Shown here piece after piece: positions 25,425 to 37,749 of a stretch of DNA of 64,000 bases. This DNA comes from Inia geoffrensis (taxonomy: Eukaryota > Chordata > Mammalia > Artiodactyla > Iniidae). Under the pieces are notes generated by a model. The model was given only the letters and a program-made list of their open reading frames with translations. It was not told where the DNA came from and made no database searches. The stretch spans positions 9,708,001 through 9,772,000 of the forward strand of contig CM070901.1 of the NCBI GenBank assembly GCA_036417435.1. Reading direction: 5' to 3'. Each line of letters starts with the position of its first letter. The stretch's first letter is position 1. Position numbers and translations under genes: made by a program.

Positions 25425-26596
25425 GTTACTGTATTCTTTACTCTCAAGTTTTTTTTTTTTTTAATTTCCATTATTTTTATCTTTTCAACTTTCAATCTGG
25501 GTATTTTCTTCTGATTCAACTTTCAGGTTAATAATTTTGTCTTCATCTCTGTTTAATCTGCTGTTAAATCGACCCATGAATGTTCACTTTTTTCCATTTT
25601 TTTTCAGTCCTAGAATTTCCATTTGATATCTGTAATTTCCAATTTTCTGCCAATACAGTTTTTTATCTTTTGGAGCATGTTGAATATAATTAGTAAAGTT
25701 TATGTCCAGTATCTTAATTTTCTGTGTCATTTGTTGGTTTATTTCTATTGACTTTTTTTCTGCTATCTATTGATCCTATTATTATCATCACTTTTCAAGT
25801 GTCTAGTTATTTTTAATTGATTTATGGAAAGTTTATATCAAAAATTGTCAAGATAATTTGAGAGTTAAGATACTATTTTCTGCTCCTAGGGAGGGTTTAT
25901 TTTTCCTCTAATCTGAGGCTAAAGAGCTGGTAATTTCAGATGTTCTTAATTCAGTTTCTGGGATTGAGGCATCTAGAAGCTAGGGTTCTCTTTATTTCTA
26001 GCTCACCCTTACCCCTTACTGCTGGATATATGCCTTCAGAGTACAAACTGTGAGATTGGTTTATCAAGCATCTCCTCCATTACTGTCCTACATTCCATTT
26101 CTGTGCCTACAGCTCCTTAAAGGTATGACAAATGCTACTTAGTATTTGAGCAAAGCCAGGCTTGAAGTTCAAACAGGAAGAGACCCCAAAATGTCAAATT
26201 TCTCTCCCTAGGATTTCTTTTTTTCATGGATCTTAGTCACATAATATCTTACTGCCTTGTAGCCTTTTCCATGACTTCAGGCAGATGATTTCTATACTAT
26301 TTATATCTTTTCTAAATGTTCTCCGAGGTTTTCTGAATTACCTAGTCCACCATTATTGCATAATGGACCTATTTTTCTTCCTAAGAATAAACAAACAAAC
26401 AAACAAACAAAAAACTCTAGAAGTAGAAAGAAAAAAAAAATCAAAATAAGATTGACCTTGGATTTCTCTTTTACAGCATTAAAATCCAGCAGATAAGCAA
26501 GCAACATCTCCACAGAATTAAATATAAGATTAAATAAATGTAAATAAGCTTATGACAATTTTAAAAGATAAAAGCTTTAGAGAACATTAAAAGACA

Positions 26597-26822
26597 GTTA
26601 TTTTTTAAAATTTTATTTATTTTATTGAAGTATAGTTGATTTACAATGTTGTGTTAATTTCTCCTGTACACCCAAGTGATTCAGTTATATATATATATAT
26701 ATACATACATTCTTTTTCATATTCTTTTCCATTATGGTTTATCACAGGATATTGAATATAGTTCTCTATGCTATACAATGGGACCTTGTTGTTTACCAAT
26801 TCTATATATAATAGTTTGCATC
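26597..26822 (-). mobile_element. L1 3' UTR fragment (cetartiodactyl type), 5'-truncated
   Basis: Matches the 3' end of the ruminant/cetacean L1 in reverse: TTGAAGTATAGTTGATTTAC, then ATTCAGTTATATATATAT, then GGATATTGAATATAGTTC and GGGACCTTGTTGTTTA. Only about 225 bp are present. A short (AT)n tract at 26683-26704 is part of the element. Confidence 0.85.
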
Positions 26823-27814
26823 TTTTGGCAGTTAAATTTATATTGTCTTAATTTTAGCAAATCACTATCATCTAATATAATTAATTGTGTTTTTAAAGTA
26901 TAATCTTTTGTATAGTTTTATTTGAATGTCAATCATCTAATAAAAAAATCTCATTCTTAAAATTTTATTTTTCTTCAAAGACTCTTTCTTTTCTAAAACA
27001 CCATATTCCATAGTGACTATCCATAACTATCAGGAGAGTAGAATCAATACTACAATATCAAATGTACTGGCTCTGAGATCAAGTACAACTTACTGATTTA
27101 AATCTAAACATGGAAAAATTTTCCACTATTATTTTGTTATTTATAAAATTGGCCAAGATCTTAATGAGACAGGATTTTATCATTATGCCTCACTAAAATT
27201 TTACACTCAATATTTTACTTCAGTAAGTGGAAATAAACAAGGTTTTCATATTATTTTAGGTGACTAAAAAGCTTGACAGACATATGTTAGATTTATAGAA
27301 AAACGAATGGTATTAAAAATGCATATGGGTATCAAATATTGAATATTTACTTCTGCCTTATTTGTACATGGTGATGTTAACTTGTGATGTGATTTACAGC
27401 ATACTGTATGCCCAACAAAAATAATTTAAAAATTTTCATTTACAATATGCTTTCAAACCAGAAGAAAAAGTTTTACTGATTCTATGATTTATCTGTAAAG
27501 AATAATACAAGATGCTATTGAGAACTGCAAAAGAAAACTTTAATACATTTGTTCTTGTGAAAAGTGAAATTGTAAAGACATGATTTTTTATAAGTATTTT
27601 ACAAGTTTAATGCACTTTGAATCAATATGCTCTGGATCCATACAGAGCATACATTTCTCACTCCACCTATACACTTGCCTAGTTAATGGGTGTTTGGAAG
27701 TTAGCATGTGCAATGTTGTAGCTTCCTTTTACCTAGCCTCACAAAACCTTAACCTTCTCAATTTATTATATTAATATCTATCCAACTAGCCACACCAACT
27801 CCCAAAGCACAGTC

Positions 27815-29345
27815 TCTATCTGTTTTGTGTTCCTCACTGTGCCTTCTGAGGAATCACCAAGTTTCATTGTATCTGATTCTAAATTATTCTCCAACGTATC
27901 CATTTCTTTTTGTCTGCGCTGCCAATGCACCATCATTTTCCCTGGATTACTGCTACAGCATTTTGATGATCTCTTTGCCTCTTGTCTTATTTTTCTCTAA
28001 TTTATTTTCTTTAATGCTGGCCTTAATGACCTCTCTAGAAAACAAAGATGATTGTCATTCTCCTAGTTCATAAAACTTGTTTTCTTTGAGTGCTAAAATA
28101 AAACCCAAAGTTCTTAACATGTTTTGTAAGTCTAGAGATATCTGACCCTTGTTTACATCTCTAGTATAATCACTTAGATTCTTCTCCATATAGTCTAGTT
28201 TTAACTCTACAGGGTTTTTCTGTTTCTTGGAGGACTAACGCTTTTTCCTGCACCCTAGACTTTGCAATAGTTTCAGTACTTGAGATATAATTCACATATC
28301 ATTGAGATATAATTCACATATCATACAATTCACCCATTTAAATTGTACAATTGAATGGCCTTTAGTGTATTCACCGAATTGTGCAATCATCAACATAATC
28401 AATTTAAGAACATTTTCATCACTCTTAAAAGAAACCCCATAGCCATTAGCAGCCATTCCCTACCTCAGTCTGGTCCTCTCCTCTCCACCCTACCCTCCTG
28501 CAACCCTAGGCAACCACTAATCTACTTTCTGTCAACTTAGATTTGCCTCCTGTGGACATGTCATAATGGGATCTTACACTTATGATTTGTGTCTGTGTTC
28601 TTTTACCTAACATAATAGTTTCAATACTCATCTGTGTTGTAGCATGAATAAGTACTTCATTTCTTTTTGTTGCCAAATAATAATCCATTGTATGGATATT
28701 ACAGCACTTTTATTTATCTGTTTATCAGTTGATGGACTTCTGGATTGTTTCTACTTTTTCACTATTACAAGTAGTGCTCCTATGAACATTTGTGCATATG
28801 TTTTTGTGTGGACATATATTTTCAGTTCTCTTGAATGTATAATTTTCAGTGGAACTACTGAGTCATATGGTAACTATTTCACCTTTTAAAAAAATGCCAG
28901 GCACTTTTCCAAAGCCGCTGCACCATTTTACATTTCCACCAGTAGTGGAGAAGTGTTCCAGTTTCTCCATATCCTTGTCAGTACTGATTATTTTTTATCT
29001 TTGCAATAGTTTCTTTTTATGTTTTCCTGGAACACGTCTCCTTTTATGCTAGCCTCCTTCTCTCTTTTCCAGAGGGCAGTGGTTCATCCTTTAATTCTTA
29101 GTTTAATGTTACTTCCTCAGGAATTTGCCCCTGACACCCTCAAACATTAGGTGTCTTTATATTGCTGATTGGCATGGCACCATATATTTATCAAAACTTA
29201 TTATAATTAATAGCCTGATCATCTGTCATGCCAGTCACACTCTAGCCTCTTTGAAGCACTATGACTTTTTTTGCCATTAATCCGAGCATCTTGAACAATA
29301 CCTAATAGAAGCCCCAAATATTTGTTAAATGATTGACGATATGAA
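27815..29345 (+). mobile_element. L2-like ancient LINE 3' end, split by an L1M fragment
   Basis: Two blocks, about 27815-28259 and 29014-29345, follow the order of an L2-type 3' end. The second ends with GAACAATACCTAATAGAAGC...AATATTTGTTAAATGA, typical of its terminus. The blocks are separated exactly by the L1M insertion at 28275-28998. Confidence 0.6.
28275..28998 (-). mobile_element. L1M 3' end fragment with 15-bp target duplication
   Basis: Reverse-orientation old L1 3' region (GAGATATAATTCACATATCA, then CATAATGGGATCTTACAC, then TTTCAATACTCATCTGTG). It is flanked by perfect CTTTGCAATAGTTTC copies at 28260-28274 and 28999-29013, so both ends of the insertion are fixed. Confidence 0.85.
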
Positions 29346-29505
29346 AATCTGACTCTAAAATCTACTTTTCAAAACAACGTTTTTTAACCAAACTTTTAAG
29401 CTTTAGTTTATTAAAGAGGATCACAATTCCTTCCCCCAGTTACTAACACCCAGATTGTTTAAAATTCCCTAAAGGGAGGTCCAAAATATCATGCTGCAGA
29501 ATTTC

Positions 29506-29850
29506 TTATGCATTAGCTTCTACAGTATTTTTCTGCAAAGGAGCCAGGATAACCCCAACATTCCTCTGTTCACTCTCAGAGCTATACAAAGTGTGCTTTT
29601 CAGTATATTCTTGGACAAGATCTGGTACTAAGTAGCGAATGCTCTGGCCCCTACTGAGGGCTCGCCGGATCTTTGTGCTTGAAATGTCATTGGTGATTCA
29701 TTCCTTCACCAGGTGAATGTTGTTCTGGTGTTTCCACAGCACATTGGCTTCATAGATGAAACCATTGAATCCATTTACAATCTGTCCCTAAGTCCCTTTC
29801 CAGCCACATTGTCTTCAAAGCTCCCCTCACAAATTCACATCTCCATCTCC
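29506..29850 (-). pseudogene. NMNAT1: NMNAT1 pseudogene, C-terminal part (probably a retrocopy)
   Basis: NMNAT1 makes NAD+ from NMN and ATP in the nucleus. Reading the minus strand, 63 uninterrupted codons (29697-29509) before TAA at 29508-29506 match the C-terminus of the enzyme. They include the [19 protein letters not shown] stretch, which holds the family's SSTKIR nucleotide-binding motif, then LVPDLVQEY and a VILAPLQ tail. The codon just before them is TGA (29700-29698), where the family has Trp. Upstream of it (about 29701-29775) the frame still reads FIYEANVLWKHQNNIHLVKE. Beyond 29775 the match survives only as short blocks with indels, to about 29850. No introns are visible, but this segment comes from the last exon of the parent gene, so lack of introns does not prove retrotransposition. 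No poly(A) or target duplication was identified. Confidence 0.88.
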
Positions 29851-32257
29851 TGCTTCATGTGCCATTATCATCCAAAGTACTAGCTAGCCATTTTCAGAAG
29901 AGGAGAAGCATTTTCATACATCTAGACTTTGGCTGTCTTTTCCTTACATGTCTGAAATGCCCCTTTCCATCTCTCTCATATATTCTGCTCATTATACAAG
30001 GTGTGTCTCAATGCCACCTAGCTTTTGAAACAGACTTGAAAGGAAATTTCTTATACCTCCAGTATTCAAGCAATGTTGCTGTTGACGGCGTACTGTAATA
30101 TCCAGAGGCTGTTCAAGATAGATTTTAAAATATCACTTTGTACAAGCACCTTAATAGAGGATTTTCACATTACTGTGTCAAGGATTAGTTGTGATTACCC
30201 TAATAAAGAGAGATTCCAAGGGCAGATACTGTGAACCTAGAATAAGGAAGGCAGGAGACTTAACGATGATCTGCATCTGCCCAATAATAACTTGCACCTT
30301 TATTTTTTGTTGTTGTCACAAAGCCTTATATCCATGATGATTATCTAAAAACTGAAGGTAGTAGCCTGTCTTCATCAGTTTTCCTTGACTCTCCTCTGTT
30401 ATGCATCCTATTATCCTCTTGGCAGTTTTCATTTATAATGGTTTTCCACTTTTACCTTGGCTTGGAAATATTGAAGCTTTTATGGCAGAAATAGAATATA
30501 ATTGCTCTCAGTGTACATAGTAGACAGAAAGAGAAGAAAATGATACAAAATAGTCCATAGATGAAAGAAGACAGAAACAAAACGAAGATTGCCACCTCAA
30601 ATCCTGAGGGCAGATACGGTCCAACCTTTGTTAATATATGCTACCCAATACCTTGAGTATGTTTCGTGAATTTTGTTATGACAGTAACCTCCTAAGTGCA
30701 CAGGGCCTATGTTTTATGCATTCTTTGTTTAGTTATTCTTATCATATTTTATGGATAAACTCACTTCCTCTTAGATTAAAAATAAATCTTCTTCAAGTGA
30801 AAGAGTATTAAATCTTTCTTTTTCAGCAGTTTGTACCTATTAGCATATTTGAAATGAAAGAAAACAGTGAGTTCCTTCTTTTGCTTTTGTAAAAGGTAAT
30901 TAGATTATTTGCTAAGAAATTACTTTTCAGAATTAACTCTCTTCGTGGTTATTATTTTTCCCTTCGGCAGGACTTAAGTGATTTAATGCACTTCCCGATA
31001 CCTTTGGCAACCATATAAAAATTCCATGGTGGGATGAGTCAATGTTTGCACAAGTAGAACTTTGGAAACTACAGAGACAGAATAGATGAATTTCTGAAAA
31101 TTGAAATTCTAGGAAAAATCTTCCTCTTAACTTATCTTTCTTATTCATATAAGAAAGTGCTACAATTTTCTGCTTCAGTGCAACAGGAAGTAGATTTCCA
31201 TTAGCTTTCTAAACTGCAAGTGTGTTGCCCTGTGTATGCGGAAGGTGACAGAACGGTATCGGTGTGTTTGTAGTGAAGCTGAATCAGGGCAGCCACTGTG
31301 TGCTGCACCATCTTGCTCTTCCCCTGCTGCCAAAGGGTGAATATAAAGTATAAAATTTATTCTTATAAAAATCTCAAACTTATGTACACTCTGTGTGTGT
31401 GTGTGTGTGTATGTGGTTGTTAAAATAAATTGCCACTGTGTCTTTCACACAGACCCTTTTTGACCCGACCATCTTTTGTCCTTTTTGTCTCCCAGACATA
31501 TAAGTCCCTTGAAGAGGTGCCAGTGTCATAAGCCCTGGCACCTCTTTGTTTGAATCTGACTCCTAATCCCGTTTCAACCAGTATCCCCTTAAAGTAGTTA
31601 AAACAGGAATGGATGTTTAAAATAATTTTTAGTGTAAAGTTGACTTGAAAAGTCAGTTTCTGCTTTTCAGCTCAGACATTCATTTATTCATTGAAACTTT
31701 TTCCAATTTCTACTATGTATAAGACCCTATGTTGGATACAAAGGTAAATAAACCATAGTTAGAATCTTCAATGAGACTCTTATGTAGGGAGGATAACAGA
31801 ATGTAATATAAATAATCATAAATTTGTGCAGAGGATAATTGCATCAGAATGTGATCTATGTGTTTTTAGAATTTAGAGCATTTCCAACATTCAAGGTTTG
31901 AAATGTGAGAAGTGGGGAGATCACTGTATTTACCTTGACAAATGTCTAATATTTCTATAAAAGAAAAGAGATTGGGAGGCTTGAAGAGGACTGCACAATT
32001 TTCAGTTCAGAGTCAGGAAGTATTTAGCAAAGAGTAGTGTTGAGATATGGCTGGAAAAGAATTCTGCCAGAACACAGAAAGACAAAAATCAAGAGGTGTT
32101 GAGTACGCCAGAGAAAAAAATTTTCTTGGCAATAAAATAAAAGAGCCTCCCTGTTCTAAGTAAGTACTAGGAACCTTGAGCATAGTAGATTTTTAGCAAA
32201 TATTGTATTAATTGGATAAATGTCTTATTTCATTTAGTTTCCCAAGCAATTAAATCA
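29851..32257. other. Gene-free stretch
   Basis: No conserved coding frame or well-defined repeat was seen. A (GT)n tract lies at about 31390-31411. Around 31680-31860 the sequence faintly resembles an ancient interspersed repeat, which I do not name. Confidence 0.5.
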
Positions 32258-33190
32258 ATTAAGAATATTCCTCAAAAAACTAAAAAAATAGAACTACCAT
32301 ATGACCCAGCAACTCCACTCCTGGGTGTATATTAGAAGAAAACAAAAACAGTAATTCAAAAAGATACATGCGGGCTTCCCTGGTGGCGCAGTTGTTGAGA
32401 GTCCGCCTGCCGATGCAGGGGACACGGGTTCGTGCCCTGGTCTGGGAGGATCCCACATGCCGCGGAGCAGCTGGGCCTGTGAGCCATGGCCACTGAGCCT
32501 GTGCATCCGGAGCCTGTGCTCCGCAACGGGAGAGGCCACAACAGTGAGAGGCCCTCGTATGGCAAAAAAAAAAAAAAAAAAAAAAAAAGATACACGCACC
32601 CCAATGTTCATAACAGCATTATTTACAATTGCCAAGGTATGGAAGCAACCTAAGTGTCCCATCAACAGATGAATGGATAAAGAAGATGTGGTATGTGTGT
32701 GTGTGTGTGTATACACACACACATAGACACATACACACAATGGAATATTAGCCATAAAAAATAAAATTTTGCCGTTTGCAACAACATGGATGGAATGGGA
32801 TGGTTTTATGCTTAGTGAAATAAGTCAGACAGAGAAAGACAAATACTCTATGTTATCACCTATATGTGCAATCTAAAAAATGACACCAAGAATGTACCTA
32901 ACAAAACAGAAACAGACTCACAAATATAGAGAACAAACTAGTGGTTATTAGTAGGGAGAGGGAAGGGAGGAGGAGAAATATAGGGGTAAGGGATTAAGAG
33001 GTACAACTACTACGTATAAAATAAATAAGATACAAGGACATATTGTACAGCACAGGGAGTATAGCCAATATTTTATAATAACTTTAAATGGAGTATAATG
33101 TATAAAAATGCTAAATCACTATGTTGTATATCTGAAACTAATGTAGTATTGTAAAGCAACTATGGTTGAATTTTTAAAATCTAAAAAATA
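32258..33190 (+). mobile_element. L1 3' end, 5'-truncated, split by a SINE
   Basis: Plus-strand late ORF2 and 3' UTR: AACTACCATATGACCCAGCA, then a CAATTGCCAAGGTATGGAAG block, then GGAATATTAGCCATAAAAAA, ending in AAATCTAAAAAATAAATG. The element is interrupted by a SINE at 32372-32583 and contains a GT/CA microsatellite (about 32690-32740) between two L1 ORF2 motifs. Reading frames are broken. Confidence 0.85.
32372..32583 (+). mobile_element. CHR-type SINE, short subfamily, inside an L1
   Basis: Full-length copy with target duplication AAAAAGATACATGC (32358-32371) and AAAAAGATACACGC (32584-32597), one mismatch. Removing it restores the L1 sequence. Confidence 0.95.
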
Positions 33191-33199
33191 AATGAAGTA

Positions 33200-33360
33200 G
33201 GAATAACTATTTTCATTTTACAAATGAGAAGATTTATGAGTAAACAGCAGTTCACAACTTGGGCAAGTCCACAGGACAGTATGTTTTGGAGCAGAGGTTT
33301 TAAGTCAGCCTCACTGTGCTCCAGTTTCTATGCTCATAACCACTCTGCACTCTTGTGTAC
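33200..33360 (-). repeat. MIR SINE remnant
   Basis: Decayed MIR core in reverse: CATTTTACAAATGAGAAGAT, then CAACTTGGGCAAGTCCACAG, then CACTCTGCACTCTT. Confidence 0.5.
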
Positions 33361-33502
33361 TCCAGGAAGGTAATTCAACTGCCATAATACTTACAAGCTC
33401 AAAGCCATACTTGTCACTAAAGAACTAAAGTGGAAAGCAGAAAAACCAGTTGAGAGAAATGATGTACCAAAGTCAGCACTGGATCTACTACAAGAATGAT
33501 TT

Positions 33503-33842
33503 GGGACTTCCCTCGTGGCACAGTAGTTGTGAATCCACCTGCCAATTCAGGGGATGCCAGTTTGAGCCCTGGTCTGGGAAGATCCCACATGCCGTGGAGC
33601 AGCTAAGCCCGTGCACCGCAACTACTGAGCCTGCGCTCTAGAGCTCGCGAGCCACAACTACTGAAGCCTGCACACCTGGAGCCCATGCTCCGCAACAAGA
33701 GAAGCCACTGCAATGAGAGACCTGCACACCACAATGAAGAGTAGCTCCCACTCGCTGCAACTAGGGAAAGCCCACGCACAGCAAAGCAGAAAAATAAATA
33801 AATAAACTTAAAAAAGTTTTTTTTTAAAGAATTAAGAAAAAA
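33503..33842 (+). mobile_element. CHR-type SINE, long subfamily
   Basis: Older, longer cetacean SINE carrying repeated CCACAACTACTGAAGCC-type segments and ending in an AATAAATAAATAAA tail plus secondary A-rich sequence. Perfect target duplication AAGAATGATTT at 33492-33502 and 33843-33853. Confidence 0.93.
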
Positions 33843-34575
33843 AAGAATGATTTAATGCAGACTTGGTAACTCACCTGATACATCTAAACTCTGGGGTAGG
33901 AACAGTAAGCTGGATAGGTCATAATTGTTACCAAAAAATTTGACTATCTTCATTAAGTGAATTAATTTGTATAGAAATAAAACTTTGCATTATTATTCTG
34001 TCAAGAGTTCTCCTTGTCTGCTCTGATCTAGCTATCCTTAACTGATCTGTTAGAATTCATCGGGTCTAGGTAAATGTATTAATTTATCCTGACTCATGAT
34101 TCTCAAAAGACAATAAAAGAATAAACTGAGATGGATGGAATCCATATTTTAAATTAAAAAAAAATAGATCATGCTACTTAAACAGTTAAATATTTACATA
34201 TAGACACATAAGTGTATACCATATATAAAAATATTATAAAAATGAGATGTTCTCATAAACAAATGTACAAGCATCTCAATATAGACATACTGAGACACCA
34301 ACCACCCCCAATCTGAATGTGGTTCATTTTAACTGAGTTATTAATCACTCAGTACAACATATATGCCATTCTGCTGACATAGTTCAAGTATGTTTTAGAT
34401 TAAATAGAAGTATGCATATTTTGTGTTAAACAAGCTACCCAATGAACTGTACAACTGGGAAAAGCTCTTTTTAGGTCTAAACACTCAGCTTATGAATGAA
34501 GTACTGAAATACAAACCAACACACCCTATCCTGACATCCCCACCTTCACTGTGTGAAAAAAACTTGATTCTTCAG

Positions 34576-34921
34576 GGCTTCCCTGGTGGCGCAATGGTTA
34601 AGAATCTGCCTGCCAATGCAGAGAACACCAGTTCAAGCCCTGGTCCGGGAAGATCCCACAGGCCGCAGAGCAACTAAGCCTGTGCGCCACAACTACTGAG
34701 CCTGTGCTCTAGAGCCTGCAAGCCACAACTACCAAGCCTGCGTGCCACAACTACTGAAGCCCGTGTGCCTAGAGCCCATGCTCCACAACAAGAGAAGCCA
34801 CCTCAATGAGAAGCCTGTGCACCACAGCGAAGAGTAGCCCCTGTTCTCCACAGCTAGAGGAAGCCCACGCACAGCAATGAAGACACAGTGCAGCCAAAAA
34901 TAAATTAAAAAACAAACAAAC
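34576..34921 (+). mobile_element. CHR-type SINE, long subfamily
   Basis: Long-form copy with head GGCTTCCCTGGTGGCGCAAT and tail AATAAATTAAAAAACAAAC. The 20-bp target duplication (34556-34575 and 34922-34941) has one mismatch and includes AAACTTGAT and CTTCAG. Confidence 0.95.
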
Positions 34922-34941
34922 AAAAAAACTTGATACTTCAG

Positions 34942-37252
34942 TAAATAATATTTTTTTAATTTCTAAATAAATAGATTCTATGTATTCATTCATGCAGTTG
35001 ATATTCACTTAGAGTCAGTGTGAGTCAGGCAGTATGACAGGCTTTTCACGTATACTATATCATTTAAGGGTCATTCATTTTAAAATTACAAAATTGAAAT
35101 TGCAGTATCCCCACACTACCTGTGGCCAGAGAACGCAGCTGATGTGATTAGTCCTTGGGGAGGGTGTCCTTCCAGAAAGGAGGTGGTACTTCATTGGGAA
35201 GGAGCCCTTTGCACTCTTCCTTTTGTCCTCCTCTTCTTTCGGTTGGGCAAGTAGACATCAGGCCTATGGTGGCGGCAGTACGTTGCAAACATGGGGACAA
35301 AGGCATATGAGAAGAAAATCAAGCAAAAAGATAAAAGGAGCCTAGCCTACAGATGTCCTACTCAGCCTCCAGACCAGCCCTCACCTGCTTATTAAGATAG
35401 AAGAAGGAAGTTGACTTAGCCACTGCTGATTTTTGACAAATAAGATTACACAGAGAGAAGGTGAAAGGCTAGGACAAAACATAGGTGTGAGCAACTCCCA
35501 ACACTAGGTATGTTTTTCCATTTTGCCAAACTGTGTTCATATCCTTCAGGAGCTCCGATTGCATGGAAAGAGAGGCAAGTAAACAGCTAGAGTGATGGTG
35601 GCTAGGATATTACTACTAGAATTACTATAAGCAGAGTTTCATAAACACTCTTTTCCGACATATGATTCTTTTTTACAGGCTCCTGGATTTTGCAGAACTA
35701 ACCTTAGAAGAATTCCTTTACTCTTCCACCATCTCCTAACCCCTTACTCATCCTCCTAGAATGTGTGTCTCATACTGGATGAGACCAAATTTTGGTCACA
35801 GGGTAAAGAAAGAAAATGTTCAAAAAGGTCAGAAAAAACGTAGGCCTTTACAGGAAAGATATTTGCTTACTAAGTTCATGTTTGTTTGTTTTTTATATTG
35901 GTTTTCAGAGATCATAGAATTACTTTAAAAGTTAATAATTTTAGTGTACATTAAGTAGTTGTTCGGAAGTTCAGATAGTATCATGAAGCTGCTTATAAAA
36001 CAATTTTTACTATGCGTTAATCTCCAAATGACAATTACAGTAGATGTTTCTGGAAATGTCCACTGCTTTCTGGTTTAGATTCATTCCATAGCACCAACAA
36101 TAGCTTCTAATTGACATTTTACTTTTCTGCTTCAAGCTAAAGATGGGTGTGTATATGTGTGATATGAAAAGCAAGTGTTTTCCCAGTATTATTTTTCAAA
36201 TCAAATCAGAGTTGGGTTCCACCCTGAAAAGATGTGTGTCTATTCTTTATTTGTGGTGGTTTTGTTCTGTCTCTAATTGCAACCTGACCTAAAGGTTTTG
36301 CATCCTGGAGTCATTAAGCATGGCAGCAGGCAATTGGCAATTGGAATTTCAATATATCAGTTGTCTTTTCTGGAGGCTTACAGGAATTGTTGGTAAAAAA
36401 ATAGTAAAGTGATTAGGTTAGACAGCACTTTACACTGACATCTGTCTTGGGAATTCTAAATGTAAATATTAAAATGAGGGTCACATATAAGATTGTATTT
36501 TAATTTACTATACTACTTGAAATTATGAAACCATAATCAACTGTGAGTCTGATGCCTGTTGAAATTATGGTTTAAAAGATGCTTATAAAAATGCCCTTTA
36601 ATATTCATTTCTAGCACTAATCATTGCCTAACAGATTTTAAAACATGGCAGAAGATACTTGACCTGATGAAGTAACTAAAAATTAAGCCTGTTCTTAAAT
36701 AAATAGGACACTATGGCAATATATTTGGATAAGGGTGATTGTATAGATAAGATCATTAAACTGTCTTTTATTAATAATAATCTTCTTTAGCATTTGCAAA
36801 GTATGCTTCCTTCAAGAGGCTTAAAATGCTTTTTAAAAATCTTTGTAGTGTTTCACAGTAACTCCGTGAAAAATGAAACAGATCTCCTCTCTAAAAATGT
36901 CATTGCAAAAAAGAATTTTCTCTTTGGGAATAAATGACCTAACGTTGAATAAATAGCCCCCAAAAATCTATTGCTTCCTTTGTCTGCAGCAAAGTGTACA
37001 GTCAGATCAATGTCCCATTGAACTTTGCACTGGTGTGAAGTCATCTGATGTATGTGGTCAATTTGGGGCATAACATTTTAAAAGTAAGTAGTTGATCATG
37101 TCTAATTTATCAATTTATGTATCCCCAACACTTCTTATATGTTCATGATATATAATAGTTGTTCAGTAAATATTTAATAGCTGGATTAGTATCATCTGAT
37201 GACTATATAAGTGTCATGAAAGGTGTGCACATAAAGGGGTTTAGAGGCTTAA
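34942..37252. other. Gene-free stretch
   Basis: No conserved coding frame. The patch 35100-35400 is less A/T-rich than its surroundings and may be a decayed LTR or other repeat, but I could not identify it. Confidence 0.5.
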
Positions 37253-37563
37253 AGACATTTGTGTTTTCATTGTTGTGTAACAAACTACCACAAACTTATC
37301 AGTGGGTCTGGATTCTGGGTAGCGTTCACCTGAGTTCTCTGCTCAGGGTCTCATGGCTGAAATCAAGGTATTGGCCTGGTTGTATAACTACTGGAGTGAC
37401 TATTCCATCATAGTTTGCTATATAACATAACCCAACCAAGGGAGTGAGTACCCATCATATGCACAGGTTACACCCACATTCAAGGGTTCATGGTTTTATA
37501 AGACGTGTACACCAGGGGCAAGAGTCTTGGGGGCCATCTTAGAATTCTGGCTTCCACAATAAA
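37253..37563. repeat. Decayed mammalian interspersed repeat (MER-type, family uncertain)
   Basis: Contains TTGTTGTGTAACAAACTACC, then GGTCTCATGGCTGAAATCAA, and ends GGGGGCCATCTTAGAATTCT followed by GGCTTCCACA. That order is familiar from a common placental repeat, but I cannot fix the family name or orientation. Confidence 0.45.
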
Positions 37564-37567
37564 TAAG

Positions 37568-37603
37568 GACACACACACATACACATACACACACCACACA
37601 CAC
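37568..37603. repeat. (AC)n-type microsatellite
   Basis: Imperfect ACACAC tract with T and C interruptions. Confidence 0.8.
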
Positions 37604-37749
37604 GGAGGCAAAATCAAGGAAAACAGTCATTTAAATATTACTCTTTCTTCACTGTTATCTGCTTTTAGGAATGGGAGTAAGGAAAGAGGATGGACGGTTC
37701 TTTTCTACCTATAGTTCAGCTATTTGGAAATCGACCTGTTTCATGGAAC

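Larger units (their letters stand above)
23170..25990 (-). mobile_element. Old L1-type element (possibly HAL1): ORF1-like part then 3' region
   Basis: About 24840-25990 resembles L1/HAL1 ORF1 read on the minus strand. About 23170-24800 resembles an L1M 3' region, with TTAGGTTCACAGCAAAATTGAGC-type sequence at its 3' end. The near absence of ORF2 reverse-transcriptase sequence between them is why HAL1 is considered. Two SINEs interrupt it. The family name is uncertain, but the L1 affinity is clear. Confidence 0.6.

Noticed and set aside
29506..29700. A functional short NMNAT1 isoform
   Set aside because: The N-terminal catalytic part is destroyed and the only intact stretch follows an in-frame stop; no start codon or promoter context was seen.
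29859..30098. A 79-codon open frame next to the NMNAT1 remnant
   Set aside because: It runs on the opposite strand, shows no family resemblance and has no supporting splice or promoter context.
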